From assembly GCF_008764295.1 (NCBI RefSeq), contig NZ_VTQX01000004.1, positions 46,057 through 110,056 of the forward strand: a stretch of DNA of 64,000 nucleotides, written 5' to 3'. Under the pieces are notes generated by a model that was not told the origin of the DNA, made no database searches, and worked only from the letters and a program-made list of their open reading frames with translations. The first letter of the stretch is position 1, and the number at the start of each line of letters is the position of its first letter. The stretch comes from Bacillus methanolicus (GTDB lineage: Bacteria > Bacillota > Bacilli > Bacillales > Cytobacillaceae). This document shows positions 42,037 through 54,300 of the stretch, piece by piece. Both the position numbers and the translations under genes were made by a program.

Positions 42037-42999
42037 TTATTTTATCACTAAATGAGGTTTCTTTTTAAGACTGTGGCGACCCTCAACAAAGCGTACTGTT
42101 CCCGATTTTGCTCTCATGACGATAGAATGAGTAGAACCGTATGCCCCATTGTATTGCACACCTTTTAGTAATTCACCGTCCGTAATACCAGTTGCTGCAA
42201 AGATGGCATCGTCCCCCTTCACAAGGTCATCCATTCGCAGTACCTTGTTCACATCAATCCCCATCTTCTTGCAGCGTTCTAATTCGGCATCATCCTGAGG
42301 AAGAAGCCTTCCTTGAAGTTCACCACCTAAGCATTTTAAGGCAACTGCCGCAAGCACTCCCTCCGGGGCTCCGCCGGAACCGAATAAAATGTCTACTCCC
42401 GTCCGTTTAAATGCCGTGTTATACGCGCCAGCAACGTCTCCATCATTAATTAATTTAATACGAGCACCAGCTTCACGAATCTCTTCAATGATCTTGGCAT
42501 GACGTGGACGATTCAACACCGTTGCCACAACATCTTCAATATCTTTATTTTTAGCTTTTGCAACCGCTCTTAAATTATCAGTGACTGAAGCATTTATATC
42601 AACTTGACCGACGGCTTCCGGCCCCACAGCAATTTTGTCCATATACATATCTGGAGCATGAAGCAAGTTGCCGCGGTCAGCGATTGCGATTACCGCCAGC
42701 GCATTCCAGCCTCCTGAAGCCACAATATTTGTCCCTTCGAGAGGATCGACAGCAACGTCCACTTCAGGTCCGTTTCCAGTTCCTAGCTCTTCGCCAATAT
42801 AAAGCATCGGCGCCTCGTCCATTTCACCTTCACCGATTACGACTGTACCTCTCATCGGGATCGTGTTAAAGACATCTCTCATCGCTGTAGTCGCAGCATC
42901 ATCAGCCTCGTCCTTTTTTCCTCTACCCATCCAACGAGCAGATGACAATGCTGCCGCCTCTGTAACACGAACCAATTCCATTGATAAACTTCTTTCCAT
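42037..42999 (-). CDS. glpX: Fructose-1,6-bisphosphatase class II
   Basis: 320 residues from the ATG at 42997-42999 ([20 protein letters not shown]), seven bases after GGAGG. It removes the 1-phosphate of fructose 1,6-bisphosphate in gluconeogenesis. Metal and substrate motifs are [30 protein letters not shown] and [13 protein letters not shown]. It matches B. subtilis ywjI/glpX in length and position between murA and rho. Confidence 0.95.
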   Translation of the reverse strand: MERSLSMELVRVTEAAALSSARWMGRGKKDEADDAATTAMRDVFNTIPMRGTVVIGEGEMDEAPMLYIGEELGTGNGPEVDVAVDPLEGTNIVASGGWNALAVIAIADRGNLLHAPDMYMDKIAVGPEAVGQVDINASVTDNLRAVAKAKNKDIEDVVATVLNRPRHAKIIEEIREAGARIKLINDGDVAGAYNTAFKRTGVDILFGSGGAPEGVLAAVALKCLGGELQGRLLPQDDAELERCKKMGIDVNKVLRMDDLVKGDDAIFAATGITDGELLKGVQYNGAYGSTHSIVMRAKSGTVRFVEGRHSLKKKPHLVIK

Positions 43000-43069
43000 C
43001 GGTCTTCCTCCCCCAACTATCCTCCAGCGTATGAACAACTGAAGTAACAATCTGCAATTTCTAGTTTGT

Positions 43070-44356
43070 TTAAGCTTGTTTCATTTGCTCCATCTCTTCT
43101 TTTGAAAGCTGCTCTCTCCAAATCGTTGCACCTAAGCCTTCGAGTTTTTCAACTAAATGACTATAGCCTCTATCTATATGGTCGACCCCCGTAATTTCAG
43201 TGACCCCTTCCGCTATTAATCCAGCAATCACTAAAGACGCCCCAGCACGCAGGTCACTTGCCTTCACTTTGGCACCTTGAAGTTTGACAGGACCGCTAAT
43301 AATAGCCGAACGCCCTTCCACCTTAATATTAGCGTTCATTCTTCGCAACTCGTCAATATGCTTAAAGCGAGCACCATAAATCGTATCTGTAACAACGCTC
43401 GTTCCTTCAGCTTTTGTTAACAATGAGGTAAAAGGCTGCTGCAGATCAGTCGGAAACCCTGGGTACACAAGTGTTTTTATATCTACCGCTTTAAAAGTAT
43501 CCGCTTTCCCGACAAAAACCTGATCGTCCTTCGTCTCAATCGGAACGCCCATTTCCCGCAATTTGGCAATTAATGATTCAAGATGTTGAGGAATAATATT
43601 ATCGATGAGTATTCCTTCACCCACCGCTGCACCCAAAATCAAGTACGTACCCGCCTCGATTCGGTCAGGAATAATCGTATGTCTGCAGCCATGAAGCTCA
43701 TCAACGCCATCGATGCGGATCACATCTGTACCAGCTCCCTTTATCTTTGCACCCATATTTGTTAGAAGAGTGGCGACATCAATAATTTCAGGTTCTTTCG
43801 CTGCATTTTCAATAATCGTACGTCCTTTAGCGCGGACAGCCGCAAGCATAATATTAATGGTCGCTCCAACACTGACCACATCTAAATAAATTCTGGCACC
43901 AACTAATTCATCCGCTCGCAAATAAATGGCTCCCTGCTCGTTTGTTACACTCGCACCTAATGCTTCAAAACCTTTTATATGCTGGTCAATCGGTCTCGGA
44001 CCTAAATGGCATCCTCCAGGCAAACCGATGACTGCTTTTTTAAAACGTCCGAGCATTGCTCCCATTAAATAATAGGATGCTCGAAGCTTTTTCACCTTCC
44101 CGTTCGGCAATGGCATGGAAATCATTGAAGAAGGATCTACGGTCATTTCATGATTTGAAAACTGAACAGATCCACCAATTTCCTCTAGAAGACTCTTCAG
44201 TAACTCGACATCAGAAATCTCCGGCAAACCTTCAATCGTAACAGGTGAGTCGGCTAATATAGTCGCCGGGATAAGAGCCACAGCACTGTTTTTGGCTCCA
44301 CTTATCCGCACTGTCCCTGTTAAAGGGTAACCGCCTGCAATTTTGAGCTTATCCAT
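43070..44356 (-). CDS. murAB: UDP-N-acetylglucosamine 1-carboxyvinyltransferase (second paralogue position)
   Basis: 428 residues from the ATG at 44354-44356 ([20 protein letters not shown]), six bases after GGGAG. It catalyses the first committed step of peptidoglycan synthesis and is the target of fosfomycin. The Lys22-Asn23 pair (GAKNSAVAL) and the catalytic Cys116 ([14 protein letters not shown]) are present. The position next to fbaA/tal and glpX is that of B. subtilis murAB (murZ), not of murAA, which lies elsewhere. Confidence 0.93.
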   Translation of the reverse strand: MDKLKIAGGYPLTGTVRISGAKNSAVALIPATILADSPVTIEGLPEISDVELLKSLLEEIGGSVQFSNHEMTVDPSSMISMPLPNGKVKKLRASYYLMGAMLGRFKKAVIGLPGGCHLGPRPIDQHIKGFEALGASVTNEQGAIYLRADELVGARIYLDVVSVGATINIMLAAVRAKGRTIIENAAKEPEIIDVATLLTNMGAKIKGAGTDVIRIDGVDELHGCRHTIIPDRIEAGTYLILGAAVGEGILIDNIIPQHLESLIAKLREMGVPIETKDDQVFVGKADTFKAVDIKTLVYPGFPTDLQQPFTSLLTKAEGTSVVTDTIYGARFKHIDELRRMNANIKVEGRSAIISGPVKLQGAKVKASDLRAGASLVIAGLIAEGVTEITGVDHIDRGYSHLVEKLEGLGATIWREQLSKEEMEQMKQA

Positions 44357-44581
44357 CTCTGACTCCCTTCTTAGCATGATGTTGTCATTTACAGGTAGCT
44401 TCCTCCAAACATCACGACTTTGATGATGAAAGAAAATGGGTCACAACCAATCTACTCGCTTATTTAGCAATATAGACATGTTCAAGCAAATACATTCGTT
44501 GTTTTTAAAACTGATTATTTCATTAACCACTTTACCATAAAAGTAGAGCTTGGCACCTCGCCTATGTTTTAAAAAATATGT

Positions 44582-45229
44582 TTATTCTTCTCGATTTTTC
44601 CAGTCTGCTAAAAATGCCTCAATTCCTTTATCCGTTAAAGGATGATTGCATAGTTGCAGAATAACCTTATAGGGAATAGTTGCGATATGGGCACCTCGTA
44701 AAGCTGCCTCTGTTACATGTTGTGGATGTCTAATAGATGCTGCAATAATTTCAGTTTCAATATCGTGGATAGCGAAGATTTCAGAAATAGTGGAAATAAG
44801 CTCTAAACCATTATGACCGATATCATCAAGTCTCCCTAAAAATGGCGAAACGTAAGAAGCTCCTGCACGAGCTGCTAACAAAGCTTGATTAGCACTAAAA
44901 ATCAATGTCACATTTGTTTTAATTCCTTCTTTTGAAAAAACAGATACTGCTTTTAAACCTTCTGGTGTCATCGGCACTTTGATCGTGATGTTCGGTGCTA
45001 TTTTTGCAAGTTCACGCCCCTCACGTATCATTCCTTCTGCCTCAAGTGAAATAACCTCTGCACTAACGGACCCTGGAACAAGGGCTGTAATTTCACGAAG
45101 GCGCTCCTCAAATGTAACATTTTTCTCTTTCGCTACAAGCGATGGGTTTGTTGTTACACCAGCAATAATACCGAGGGAAAAAGCTTCTTTAATTTCTTCT
45201 ATATTTGCCGTATCAATAAAAAATTTCAT
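44582..45229 (-). CDS. tal: Transaldolase / fructose-6-phosphate aldolase family protein
   Basis: 215 residues from the ATG at 45227-45229 ([20 protein letters not shown]), nine bases after GGAG. This is the short transaldolase family with the Schiff-base Lys in [15 protein letters not shown], and [16 protein letters not shown] and [11 protein letters not shown] around the active site. It is the counterpart of B. subtilis ywjH. Whether it acts as transaldolase or F6P aldolase cannot be read from sequence alone. Confidence 0.92.
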   Translation of the reverse strand: MKFFIDTANIEEIKEAFSLGIIAGVTTNPSLVAKEKNVTFEERLREITALVPGSVSAEVISLEAEGMIREGRELAKIAPNITIKVPMTPEGLKAVSVFSKEGIKTNVTLIFSANQALLAARAGASYVSPFLGRLDDIGHNGLELISTISEIFAIHDIETEIIAASIRHPQHVTEAALRGAHIATIPYKVILQLCNHPLTDKGIEAFLADWKNREE

Positions 45230-45342
45230 CGTCCATTTCTCCTTTTTCGTTATCTGTATGCCATCAAGCATTACTACTATTGACTCAATTGAGCAAAGAG
45301 CATTCTCCTAAAATAAAGAGCAAATTCAAGAATAATGAAATT

Positions 45343-45371
45343 AAAACCGCCTTAAGGGAAAAGGCGGTTTT
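45343..45371 (-). terminator. Intrinsic terminator after fbaA
   Basis: AAAACCGCCTT (45343-45353) pairs with AAGGCGGTTTT (45361-45371), loop of seven bases. T-runs on both strands make it possibly bidirectional. Confidence 0.9.
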
Positions 45372-45400
45372 ATGTCGACATGTTCATTGTTTTGGAAATA

Positions 45401-46258
45401 TTACGCTTTTCCTGAAGAACCAAATTCACGCATTTTGCCAATAACTGTTTCTTTAATTGCTTCACGTGCTGGTCCAAGATATTTACGTGGATCGTACACT
45501 TCAGTGTCTGCAGCAAGCACTTCACGTACTTTTTTCGCAGATGCAATTTGGTTTTCAGTATTTACGTTAATTTTGGCTGTTCCTAAAGATACTGCTCTTT
45601 GAATATCTTTTGTTGGAATACCAGTTCCACCATGAAGAACTAGAGGCAGGCCTGTTGCTTTACCGATTTCCTCCATTTCTTTAAAGCCAAGATTAGGTTC
45701 TCCTTTATAAGGACCATGAACGGAACCTAACGCTGGAGCAAGACAATCAATGCCTGTTAGCTTCACAAGTTCTTCGCACTCTTTTGGATCGGCATAAATA
45801 ACGCCGTCTGCCACGACATCATCTTCTTGACCGCCAACTGTGCCAAGCTCAGCTTCTACAGAAACACCTTTTGAATGTGCATATTCAACTACTTTTTTCG
45901 TTGTTTCAACATTCTCTTCAAAAGGGTGATGTGAAGCATCGATCATAACAGAAGTAAAGCCTGCATCAATCGCTTCCTTACATTTATCAAAGCTAGATCC
46001 ATGATCTAAATGGATCGCCACTGGAACTGTAATTCTATAGTCTTCTAAAAGCCCTTCAACCATTTTAACAACAGTTTTAAAGCCTCCCATATAACGACCT
46101 GCACCTTCAGATACACCAAGAATTACTGGAGATTTCTCCTCCTCAGCAGCTTGTAGAATCGCTTGTGTAAACTCTAGGTTATTAAGATTAAATTGGCCGA
46201 CAGCGTAGCCGCCCTCTTTTGCTTGAATAAGCATTTCCTTCATTGAAACTAAAGGCAT
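45401..46258 (-). CDS. fbaA: Fructose-1,6-bisphosphate aldolase class II
   Basis: 285 residues, ATG after GGAGG. A zinc aldolase of glycolysis and gluconeogenesis. Zinc ligands are in [15 protein letters not shown], in the [15 protein letters not shown] loop, and in [28 protein letters not shown] holds active-site residues. The gene order spo0F-fbaA-tal-murAB is the same as in B. subtilis. Confidence 0.97.
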   Translation of the reverse strand: MPLVSMKEMLIQAKEGGYAVGQFNLNNLEFTQAILQAAEEEKSPVILGVSEGAGRYMGGFKTVVKMVEGLLEDYRITVPVAIHLDHGSSFDKCKEAIDAGFTSVMIDASHHPFEENVETTKKVVEYAHSKGVSVEAELGTVGGQEDDVVADGVIYADPKECEELVKLTGIDCLAPALGSVHGPYKGEPNLGFKEMEEIGKATGLPLVLHGGTGIPTKDIQRAVSLGTAKINVNTENQIASAKKVREVLAADTEVYDPRKYLGPAREAIKETVIGKMREFGSSGKA

Positions 46259-46561
46259 TTTTCTTCCTCCTTTTACATGATCTATTCTCCCAATAGCTGA
46301 AATTCTTTAAAAGTTTTCCCTTTATAAATCTCGGTTATGTACTTAACATTCAAGCATTGTGAAGAATGACCCTGTAAAACATTCTACCAAATATGCTCAA
46401 GAAAAGCTATGCAGATTGTGGACAAAGGCAAAAATATGTAAATGACAAAATACCATTAAAATAAATGAAACCGTTGTCTTTGAGCGCTCGAAAACAAAGA
46501 AAGCCTATTGCATCAAGCACCCGTTCCAAAACAGGGTTGTTCATAAAAATTTAATATAATT
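46259..46561 (-). promoter_or_regulatory. spo0F-fbaA spacer with a probable fbaA promoter
   Basis: 303 bases. On the minus strand TGGTAGAAT (complement of 46381-46389) is an extended -10 element (TGn plus TAGAAT) about 120 bases before fbaA; the -35 is poor. No clear terminator follows spo0F. Nothing else recognised. Confidence 0.4.
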
Positions 46562-46933
46562 TTACTCTTCTGTGACAGAAATATATTTTTTAACAGCTTC
46601 ACGAATATCATCAATGTCAAACGGTTTGGCAAAATGAGCTAAAGCACCCAAATTTTTCGCCTCTTGGATCATATCCAATTCCCCATATGCAGTCATAATA
46701 ATAACGCGAATCTCTTGATTAATAAGTTTCATTCTTTTAAGAATTTCAATTCCATCCATCCCTGGAATTTTCATATCAAGTAACACTAGGTCTGGGCAAT
46801 TATTTGCCACAATATCTAAAGCCTGTACTCCATTCGCCGCCTGATGGGTCTCGTAACCTTCTTTTTGCAACACCTCATTTAGCAGAATACGAATGCCAAA
46901 CTGATCATCAACAATTAAAATCTTCCCTTTCAT
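46562..46933 (-). CDS. spo0F: Sporulation response regulator Spo0F
   Basis: 123-residue single-domain response regulator, the phosphorelay intermediate between sensor kinases and Spo0B. Acidic Asp9 and Asp10 (ILIVDDQ), phosphorylated Asp53 ([13 protein letters not shown]), Thr81 (IIMTAYGE) and Lys103 (HFAKPFD) are all in place; no output domain is present. GAGGTGG lies before the ATG. In B. subtilis the gene has sigma-A and sigma-H promoters; the upstream spacer here is long enough for both. Confidence 0.97.
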   Translation of the reverse strand: MKGKILIVDDQFGIRILLNEVLQKEGYETHQAANGVQALDIVANNCPDLVLLDMKIPGMDGIEILKRMKLINQEIRVIIMTAYGELDMIQEAKNLGALAHFAKPFDIDDIREAVKKYISVTEE

Positions 46934-47267
46934 AAAACCACCTCTTCCTCAATTTAGAATCTACTTTGATGCTGTTGTGACCATTTATGTATATGAATTT
47001 CAGCATGGCTCAAGTTGATGAAAAAACGAATAATATAGAGAAATAAAAAATCGTTCATTTTTTTTCATTTTTTTAATACCATTCTGAAAGACATTCTATG
47101 TTCAGTTCTTTTCCCCTGATGTAAGAGAAAGAAACCAATAAGAGAAGTGAGCAAATTCTTTTTTTAAAAAGATATTTGCCTTACTATTGATGGAAAATGT
47201 TGATAATCCTTCCACCTCATTAAATTCTATTTCTTTCATTCAGATTCCTGCATAATAAATCATTATT
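46934..47267. other. Divergent regulatory spacer between spo0F and ywjG
   Basis: 384-base AT-rich spacer between divergent genes, including the ywjG promoter at its right end. A sigma-H-like pair for spo0F is possible at 47091-47117 on the minus strand (AGGGGAAAA then ATAGAATGT), but the spacer is short. I find no perfect Spo0A box. Confidence 0.35.
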
Positions 47268-47297
47268 TTGCCTTTTTCCAAAAAGCTTGATTATAAT
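47268..47297 (+). promoter_or_regulatory. Promoter of the ywjG-like gene
   Basis: TTGCCT (47268-47273), an 18-base spacer, TATAAT (47292-47297), 21 bases before the start codon. Confidence 0.6.
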
Positions 47298-47317
47298 CTA
47301 GACGAGGAGGTTTTACG

Positions 47318-47839
47318 ATGTTAAAAATGTTTTCTACCCAATTAACGGGGTTATTTAATCGAATACATGAAAAAGAGGAATTTTCATTCGAAGATGGAGC
47401 GAGATTGCTCGCTCAAGCTGCGGTCGGAGACGGGATCATTTACCTATACGGAAAGAAGGAAATGGCAGCTATTTTAGCCGAAGCGTTTCATAGCAGCGAG
47501 CCATTAAAAATTGCTAAGCCTTTGGAAGGCCATGAACACGAAGTTACCGAGGCAGATCGAGTTGTTATTTTTTCTAGATATTCCGATGACAAGGAAGCGC
47601 TGAAAGTTGCCAAGTGGTTACAGGAACGGAGAATTCCCTTCGTCACCGTTGCAACCAAAACCAACGATGAAAGGGAGTGTTTGGCCGCTCTCTCTGATGT
47701 ACATATTAATTTGCACGTTACAAGGGGCCTGCTCCCTGATGAAGATGGAAACCGTTACGGCTATCCCGCTTCCATGGCAGCCCTATTTGTCTATTACGGG
47801 TTAACCTTAACCTTAAGGGAAATTTTAGCAGACTACTAG
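47318..47839 (+). CDS. ywjG: DUF2529 family protein (YwjG)
   Basis: 173 residues, ATG after GAGGAGG. The predicted fold is a small SIS/Rossmann-like domain: GDGIIYLYGKKEMAAILAEA, ADRVVIFSRYSDDKEALKVA and VTVATKTNDE alternate strands and helices. Conserved end NRYGYPASMAALFVYYGLTL. Function unknown. Its position between spo0F and pyrG and its plus orientation, against both neighbours, support the ywjG name. Confidence 0.88.
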   Translation: MLKMFSTQLTGLFNRIHEKEEFSFEDGARLLAQAAVGDGIIYLYGKKEMAAILAEAFHSSEPLKIAKPLEGHEHEVTEADRVVIFSRYSDDKEALKVAKWLQERRIPFVTVATKTNDERECLAALSDVHINLHVTRGLLPDEDGNRYGYPASMAALFVYYGLTLTLREILADY

Positions 47840-47849
47840 GAGGGCAAGT

Positions 47850-48100
47850 TCGATTAAGGAACCCCGATTTGACCGGAACGACCGAAGTATTTCCGGGTTG
47901 TGACCGATTACGAGGCCGATTCAACCAGAACAAACACGGTATTCTCGAAAAGCGGTTGAATTCGAATTCTATTCGTCCGGAAAGAGCGGGATGTAACCGA
48001 GTAGCAGCCAATATGCAATGGGCGCCCATTTACCTCTTCTCTAACCAAATACGAACTTTTTCGTTCTGAGCCGAACACATACTCGCACCTGCACTAGTTT
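47850..48100. other. CGG/CCG-rich spacer, possibly a decayed array
   Basis: The 344-base gap between the converging ywjG and pyrG genes is clearly richer in G+C than other spacers. It repeats short pieces such as GACCGA (47880, 47902), CCGATT (47864, 47904, 47916) and ACCGA near 47996. ATTCAACC (47919-47926) can pair with GGTTGAAT (47954-47961). There is no regular period. No reading frame looks coding. Confidence 0.4.
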
Positions 48101-48125
48101 GGGGAGATGAGTTGATATTCCAACA

Positions 48126-48165
48126 AAAATGGCGTATAAACTGAACCCAGTTTATACGCCATTTT
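48126..48165 (-). terminator. Strong terminator after pyrG (possibly bidirectional with ywjG)
   Basis: A perfect 18-bp stem, arms 48126-48143 and 48148-48165, loop of four bases, with A/T ends on both sides. It can serve both converging genes. Confidence 0.93.
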
Positions 48166-48183
48166 AATGTTAACACTTTCGTT

Positions 48184-49866
<1,683 letters not shown>

Positions 49867-50097
49867 TCACTAAAAATTGCCCGTTTTTCATAAAATAAAA
49901 CCTCTTTTGCATCGCCTGTGAACCGTTGATAATGTTTGATACTGCCTGCGTTAGGGGTAATAGATACCTAGAAATTTGCCTATGAAAAGATCAGATGTAC
50001 CACCTGCACCCATTAGTTTTCTCAAACTTGATTTTTCTTATCGCTGATGCCAAAAATTGATAAGCTATTATTTTGGACTACTCTTCATAAAGCTCGC

Positions 50098-50127
50098 GAG
50101 ACTCTTCTATGGAAATAAAAGAGTCTC
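50098..50127 (-). other. Second hairpin in the pyrG leader
   Basis: GAGACTCTT (50098-50106) pairs with AAGAGTCTC (50119-50127), 9 bp, 12-base loop, just downstream of the attenuator on the minus strand. No U-tract. The rest of the leader to 49786 shows no structure that I can name. Confidence 0.5.
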
Positions 50128-50139
50128 CCTTTTAGATAA

Positions 50140-50179
50140 AATAAAAACGCTCCACTTACAAATTTTTGTAAGGGAGCGT
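50140..50179 (-). terminator. pyrG leader attenuator terminator (also end of rpoE transcript)
   Basis: RNA arms ACGCUCC-CUUACAAA and UUUGUAAG-U-GGAGCGU (50147-50179) with one bulge, then UUUUUAUUUU. The 5' arm contains GCUCCCUUAC, the sequence that poly-G-extended pyrG transcripts pair with in B. subtilis. It begins 39 bases after the likely GGGCUCC start. Confidence 0.88.
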
Positions 50180-50211
50180 AAATCATATCACTATTGTCGT
50201 TCCTTTTTTAA

Positions 50212-50254
50212 GGAGCCCAAAAATGATTCTACAAGCCTCTTATAAAAAAGTCAA
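50212..50254 (-). promoter_or_regulatory. pyrG promoter with GGGCTCC initiation site (CTP-sensing)
   Basis: Minus strand: TTGACT (50249-50254), a 17-base spacer, TAGAAT (50226-50231), seven bases, then GGGCTCC starting at 50218. In B. subtilis pyrG low CTP causes stalling at the C after GGG and repeated G addition; the extra Gs block the terminator hairpin. The key sequences, in order and spacing, are all here. The -35 box begins three bases after the rpoE stop. Confidence 0.85.
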
Positions 50255-50256
50255 GA

Positions 50257-50793
50257 TTATAAATCCTCTTCATCGTCTTCATCTAGATCATCAAAGTCGT
50301 CATCATCTTCATCAGCCGTTAGAAGGTCTTCATCTTCATCTTCAAAATCTTCATCGAAGTCCTCGTCGTCTTCGTCAAGATCTAGTAGATCATCGTCTTC
50401 TTCATCAGCAAGAATATCATCATAATCGATATCGTCTTCTTCGTCATCCTCATCGAAATCAAGGTCTTCATCCAGTACCTTCTTAGCTTTCTTCTTCTTT
50501 GGCTTAGTTGGTGTGATCACTTCTTCTTCAGATTGATCAACCGGATACCAAACTCGTAGTCCCCAGCGGTTCTCTCCTAAAGAAAGGAAACGACCATCAA
50601 TATTTAAATCGGTATAAAACTGAGCGATTTTTACACGTACCTCTTCTTCCGTTAATCCTAATGTTGCCGTAATTTCATCCATGATTTCTTTAAATGAAGC
50701 TGGCTGCTTCTGACTATTCAATAATTCATAAGCCATTTCTATTAATGACATTTCTTGCAATTGTTCTTTTGAGAATTGTTTAAGACTCAACAT
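50257..50793 (-). CDS. rpoE: RNA polymerase delta subunit
   Basis: 178 residues from the ATG at 50791-50793 (MLSLKQFSKEQLQEMSLIEM), six bases after GGAT. The first 95 residues are the folded HARE-HTH domain; the rest is a disordered tail, first basic (TKPKKKKAKK) and then almost only Asp and Glu. Delta helps RNA polymerase recycle and fine-tunes promoter response in Gram-positive bacteria. Conserved neighbour of pyrG. Confidence 0.96.
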   Translation of the reverse strand: MLSLKQFSKEQLQEMSLIEMAYELLNSQKQPASFKEIMDEITATLGLTEEEVRVKIAQFYTDLNIDGRFLSLGENRWGLRVWYPVDQSEEEVITPTKPKKKKAKKVLDEDLDFDEDDEEDDIDYDDILADEEDDDLLDLDEDDEDFDEDFEDEDEDLLTADEDDDDFDDLDEDDEEDL

Positions 50794-50986
50794 TTGCACA
50801 TCCTTTCACCATCTAAACACTGTAAACCTAGAGTTATCAGCACTTACGACTGATATTACTTCTGTTGACACTCTGAATAGCATATTCTCCATTATAAACA
50901 AAATATAGCCCTTTATGCTAGTTTCAGTTAGTCAATCTGTTACTTTTTTCTAAAAGTTGTAACTTCATCTATTTTAAGGCAATATC

Positions 50987-51178
50987 TCAAGGTGATTTCT
51001 GCTTCATTTTTTGTTTCCTTTTCTTCTTTGACGGATCGGACAACTGATCGAAGGCAAGCGTAAAGAAAAAGATTGCCAATAGGAAAAAAGAAACAGCACC
51101 CAACTGCCGCTCATATAAAAAAACAAGGGTCATAAGGATGACACTTAATGTCAAAAAAATGATAATCCGTCTTCTCAA
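50987..51178 (-). CDS. Small two-helix membrane protein, unknown
   Basis: 63 residues from a TTG start at 51176-51178, with weak GTGAG upstream. A basic start (RRR), helix IIIFLTLSVILMTLVFLY, short loop, helix AVSFFLLAIFFFTLAF, and a strongly basic tail (KKKRKQKMKQKSP). Topology is well defined, so it is probably real, but I recognise no family. It lies alone between icmF and rpoE. Confidence 0.5.
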   Translation of the reverse strand: MRRRIIIFLTLSVILMTLVFLYERQLGAVSFFLLAIFFFTLAFDQLSDPSKKKRKQKMKQKSP

Positions 51179-51321
51179 CGTCGCTCACATCCCAATCTGC
51201 ATACTATCTTGATTATAAAGTAAAATGATTGATAATGTGAAAATTCCTCTAAATATATTTTGTAAAGAAATGTAAAGACCCTGTCCTATTTTCCTTCATT
51301 ACTTGGGGAAATAAAATAGTT

Positions 51322-51351
51322 CAGACCAGAGAAAACTGTTTCCCTGGTCTG
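51322..51351 (-). terminator. Probable terminator after icmF
   Basis: CAGACCAG (51322-51329) pairs with CTGGTCTG (51344-51351); AACTATTTTATTT follows on the minus strand. It ends the icmF transcript. Confidence 0.75.
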
Positions 51352-51356
51352 ATCAC

Positions 51357-54300
51357 TCACATGTTCCTGCGATATTGCCCGCCTACTTCATAAAGGGAAC
51401 GGGTAATTTGTCCCAGACTCGCTACTTTTACCGTTTCCATTAATTCAGCAAAAATATTGCCCCCGTTAACAGCGACTTCTTTTAAGCGTTTTAAAGCAAT
51501 CTCTGCTCTCTCTTCATTCCTTTTTTGAAACTCTTGTAAATTCCGGATTTGCAGTTCCTTTTCCTCCTTAGAGGCCCTAGCAAGCTCCATATTATCCAAT
51601 TCCTCTTCTGATGGCGGATTTGGATTTAAATAAGTATTGACGCCAATGATCGGAAGCTCACCAGTATGTTTTTTCATTTCGTAAAACATTGACTCCTCTT
51701 GGATTTTCCCCCGCTGATACTGAGTCTCCATTGCTCCTAACACACCGCCGCGATCATCCATCCGCTCAAATTCCTGCAAAACAGCTTCCTCAACTAAATC
51801 CGTTAATTCCTCGACAATAAAGGAACCTTGCAGGGGATTCTCGTTCTTTGTTAATCCATGTTCCTTTGTAATAATCATTTGGATGGCCATTGCCCGTCTT
51901 ACCGATTCCTCTGTTGGTGTCGTAATGGCCTCATCGTAAGCATTTGTATGAAGAGAATTACAATTATCATGGAGAGCCATTAGAGCCTGCAATGTCGTCC
52001 GTATATCATTGAAATCAATTTCTTGGGCATGGAGGGAACGACCTGACGTTTGTACATGGTATTTAAGCTTTTGACTACGTTCATTTGCCCCGTACTTATT
52101 TTTCATAACAGTCGCCCAAATTCGCCGTGCTACACGACCAATTACCGTATACTCTGGATCCAATCCGTTCGAGAAAAAGAAAGATAAATTTGGTGCAAAA
52201 TCATCAATATGCATGCCACGGCTCAAATAATACTCCACATACGTAAGACCGTTGGCCAGTGTAAATGCAAGCTGCGAAATCGGATTTGCCCCCGCCTCGG
52301 CAATATGATAACCGGAAATAGAAACAGAATAATAATTACGTACTTTATGGTCAATGAAATACTGCTGGATATCACCCATCATCCTTAAGGCAAACTCCGT
52401 GGAAAAAATACATGTATTTTGCCCTTGATCTTCCTTCAGGATATCAGCTTGCACCGTTCCCCGCACCGTTTGCAATGTTTTAGCTTTCACCTCCTCAAGC
52501 TCCTGCTCACTCAAAGGACGGCCGAGTTCTTCCTCTTTCCTGTCTACCTGCTGTTGAATGGCCGTATTCATGAACATTGCCAAAATAATTGGTGCAGGTC
52601 CATTGATCGTCATTGAAACTGAGGTTGAAGGATGACAAAGATCAAAGCCTTTATATAGCTTTTTCATGTCATCAAGAGTACAAACACTGACACCGCTTTC
52701 CCCAACCTTCCCATAAATATCCGGTCGATAATCAGGGTCTTCTCCGTATAATGTGACCGAGTCGAAAGCCGTGCTTAAGCGCTTTGCTGCATCATCCTTT
52801 GACAAATAATGAAAGCGGCGATTTGTTCTTTCAGGTGTCCCCTCTCCGGCAAATTGACGCTTCGGATCCTCCCCTTCCCGTTTAAACGGGAAAACCCCAG
52901 CAGTGTAGGGAAAGCTGCCTGGAACATTTTCTTTATAGACCCATTTGATAATTTCGCCATAATCTTTGTATTTCGGTAAAGCAACCTTTGGAATATTAAT
53001 TCCTGACAGACTTTTCGTTCTTAAAGCTGTCACGATTTCCTTATCACGAATTCTGGTGACAAACTGTTCTCCAGCATATGTTTCTTTTGTCGCTTCCCAA
53101 TTTACTAATATATTTTTTGATTCAGGGGTGAGCTTACTTTCCACCTCATCCTTTAAACGTTGGAGAGCAGTGAGCACTTCGGCATTTTCTTCTCTCTCTT
53201 TCAATGCCTCCTGTGCACCTTCTATTTGGAATAGCTTTCTTGCCAGCTCTACCTGTTCCTCCGCTGTTTGGTGATATTTTCGAACTGTGTCGGAAATCTC
53301 CCTTAAGTAGTAACGGCGCTCATTTGGAATGATGATATTTTGCTTTTCAACTTTCGCATTCTTACTGAAGGAGGTACGCCAATTCGTAGCCATTTTTTCA
53401 TTAATCGTTTCGATTAATGCAGCGAATAGAGCGTTCGTTCCTTGATCATTAAATTGACTAGCGATCGTGCCAAAGACTGGCATTTCATCCAACTCTTTTT
53501 CAAAGAGCATATGACTTCGCTGATATTGTTTTTGCACTTGCTTTAAAGCATCCTCCGAGCCTTTTCGCTCAAATTTGTTAATGACGATTAAATCAGCATA
53601 ATCAATCATGTCAATTTTTTCGAGCTGGGAAGGAGCTCCGAAGTCACTGGTCATGACATACATCGAGACATCGCATATCTCCGTAATACCTGCATCTCCT
53701 TGACCAATTCCGCTTGTTTCGACAACGATTAAATCATAGCCTGCCGCTTTGACCACAGCAATCGCTTCCTTAATTGCCAACGACAGCTCGGATTTCGACT
53801 CCCTTGTTGCTAAGCTGCGCATATAGACGCGTGGAGAGAATATGGAATTCATACGAATACGATCACCAAGAAGCGCTCCTCCTGTTTTTTGCTTCGTAGG
53901 ATCGACCGACAAAATAGCAACCTTTTTTTCGGGAATCTCATTTAAAAATCGACGGATTAATTCATCGGTTAAGGAGCTCTTCCCGGCACCGCCTGTTCCT
54001 GTTATCCCAAGGACAGGCGCCTGTCTATCAATCGACTTCAGTTGCTCTAACACCGCAGCCTCAGTTGCCGTCGCGACTTCAAGTGTTTGATGCTCTGCTA
54101 ACGTAATCAGCTTTGCCGTCGCCACTACATCTCCTTTCGACACCTTGTTGATATAGTTCGAAACATCTGCTGCGATTGTTGGAAAATCGCATTCCTGCAG
54201 CATCAAATTGATCATGCCTTGAAGACCGAGCTTCCGCCCGTCTTCTGGAGAAAAAATTCGCGCAATTCCATAGTCATGCAGCTCCTTGATTTCACGCGGA

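Noticed and set aside
50223..50486. Plus-strand His/Leu-rich frame opposite rpoE
   Set aside because: It is the antisense reading of the Asp/Glu tail of the delta subunit.
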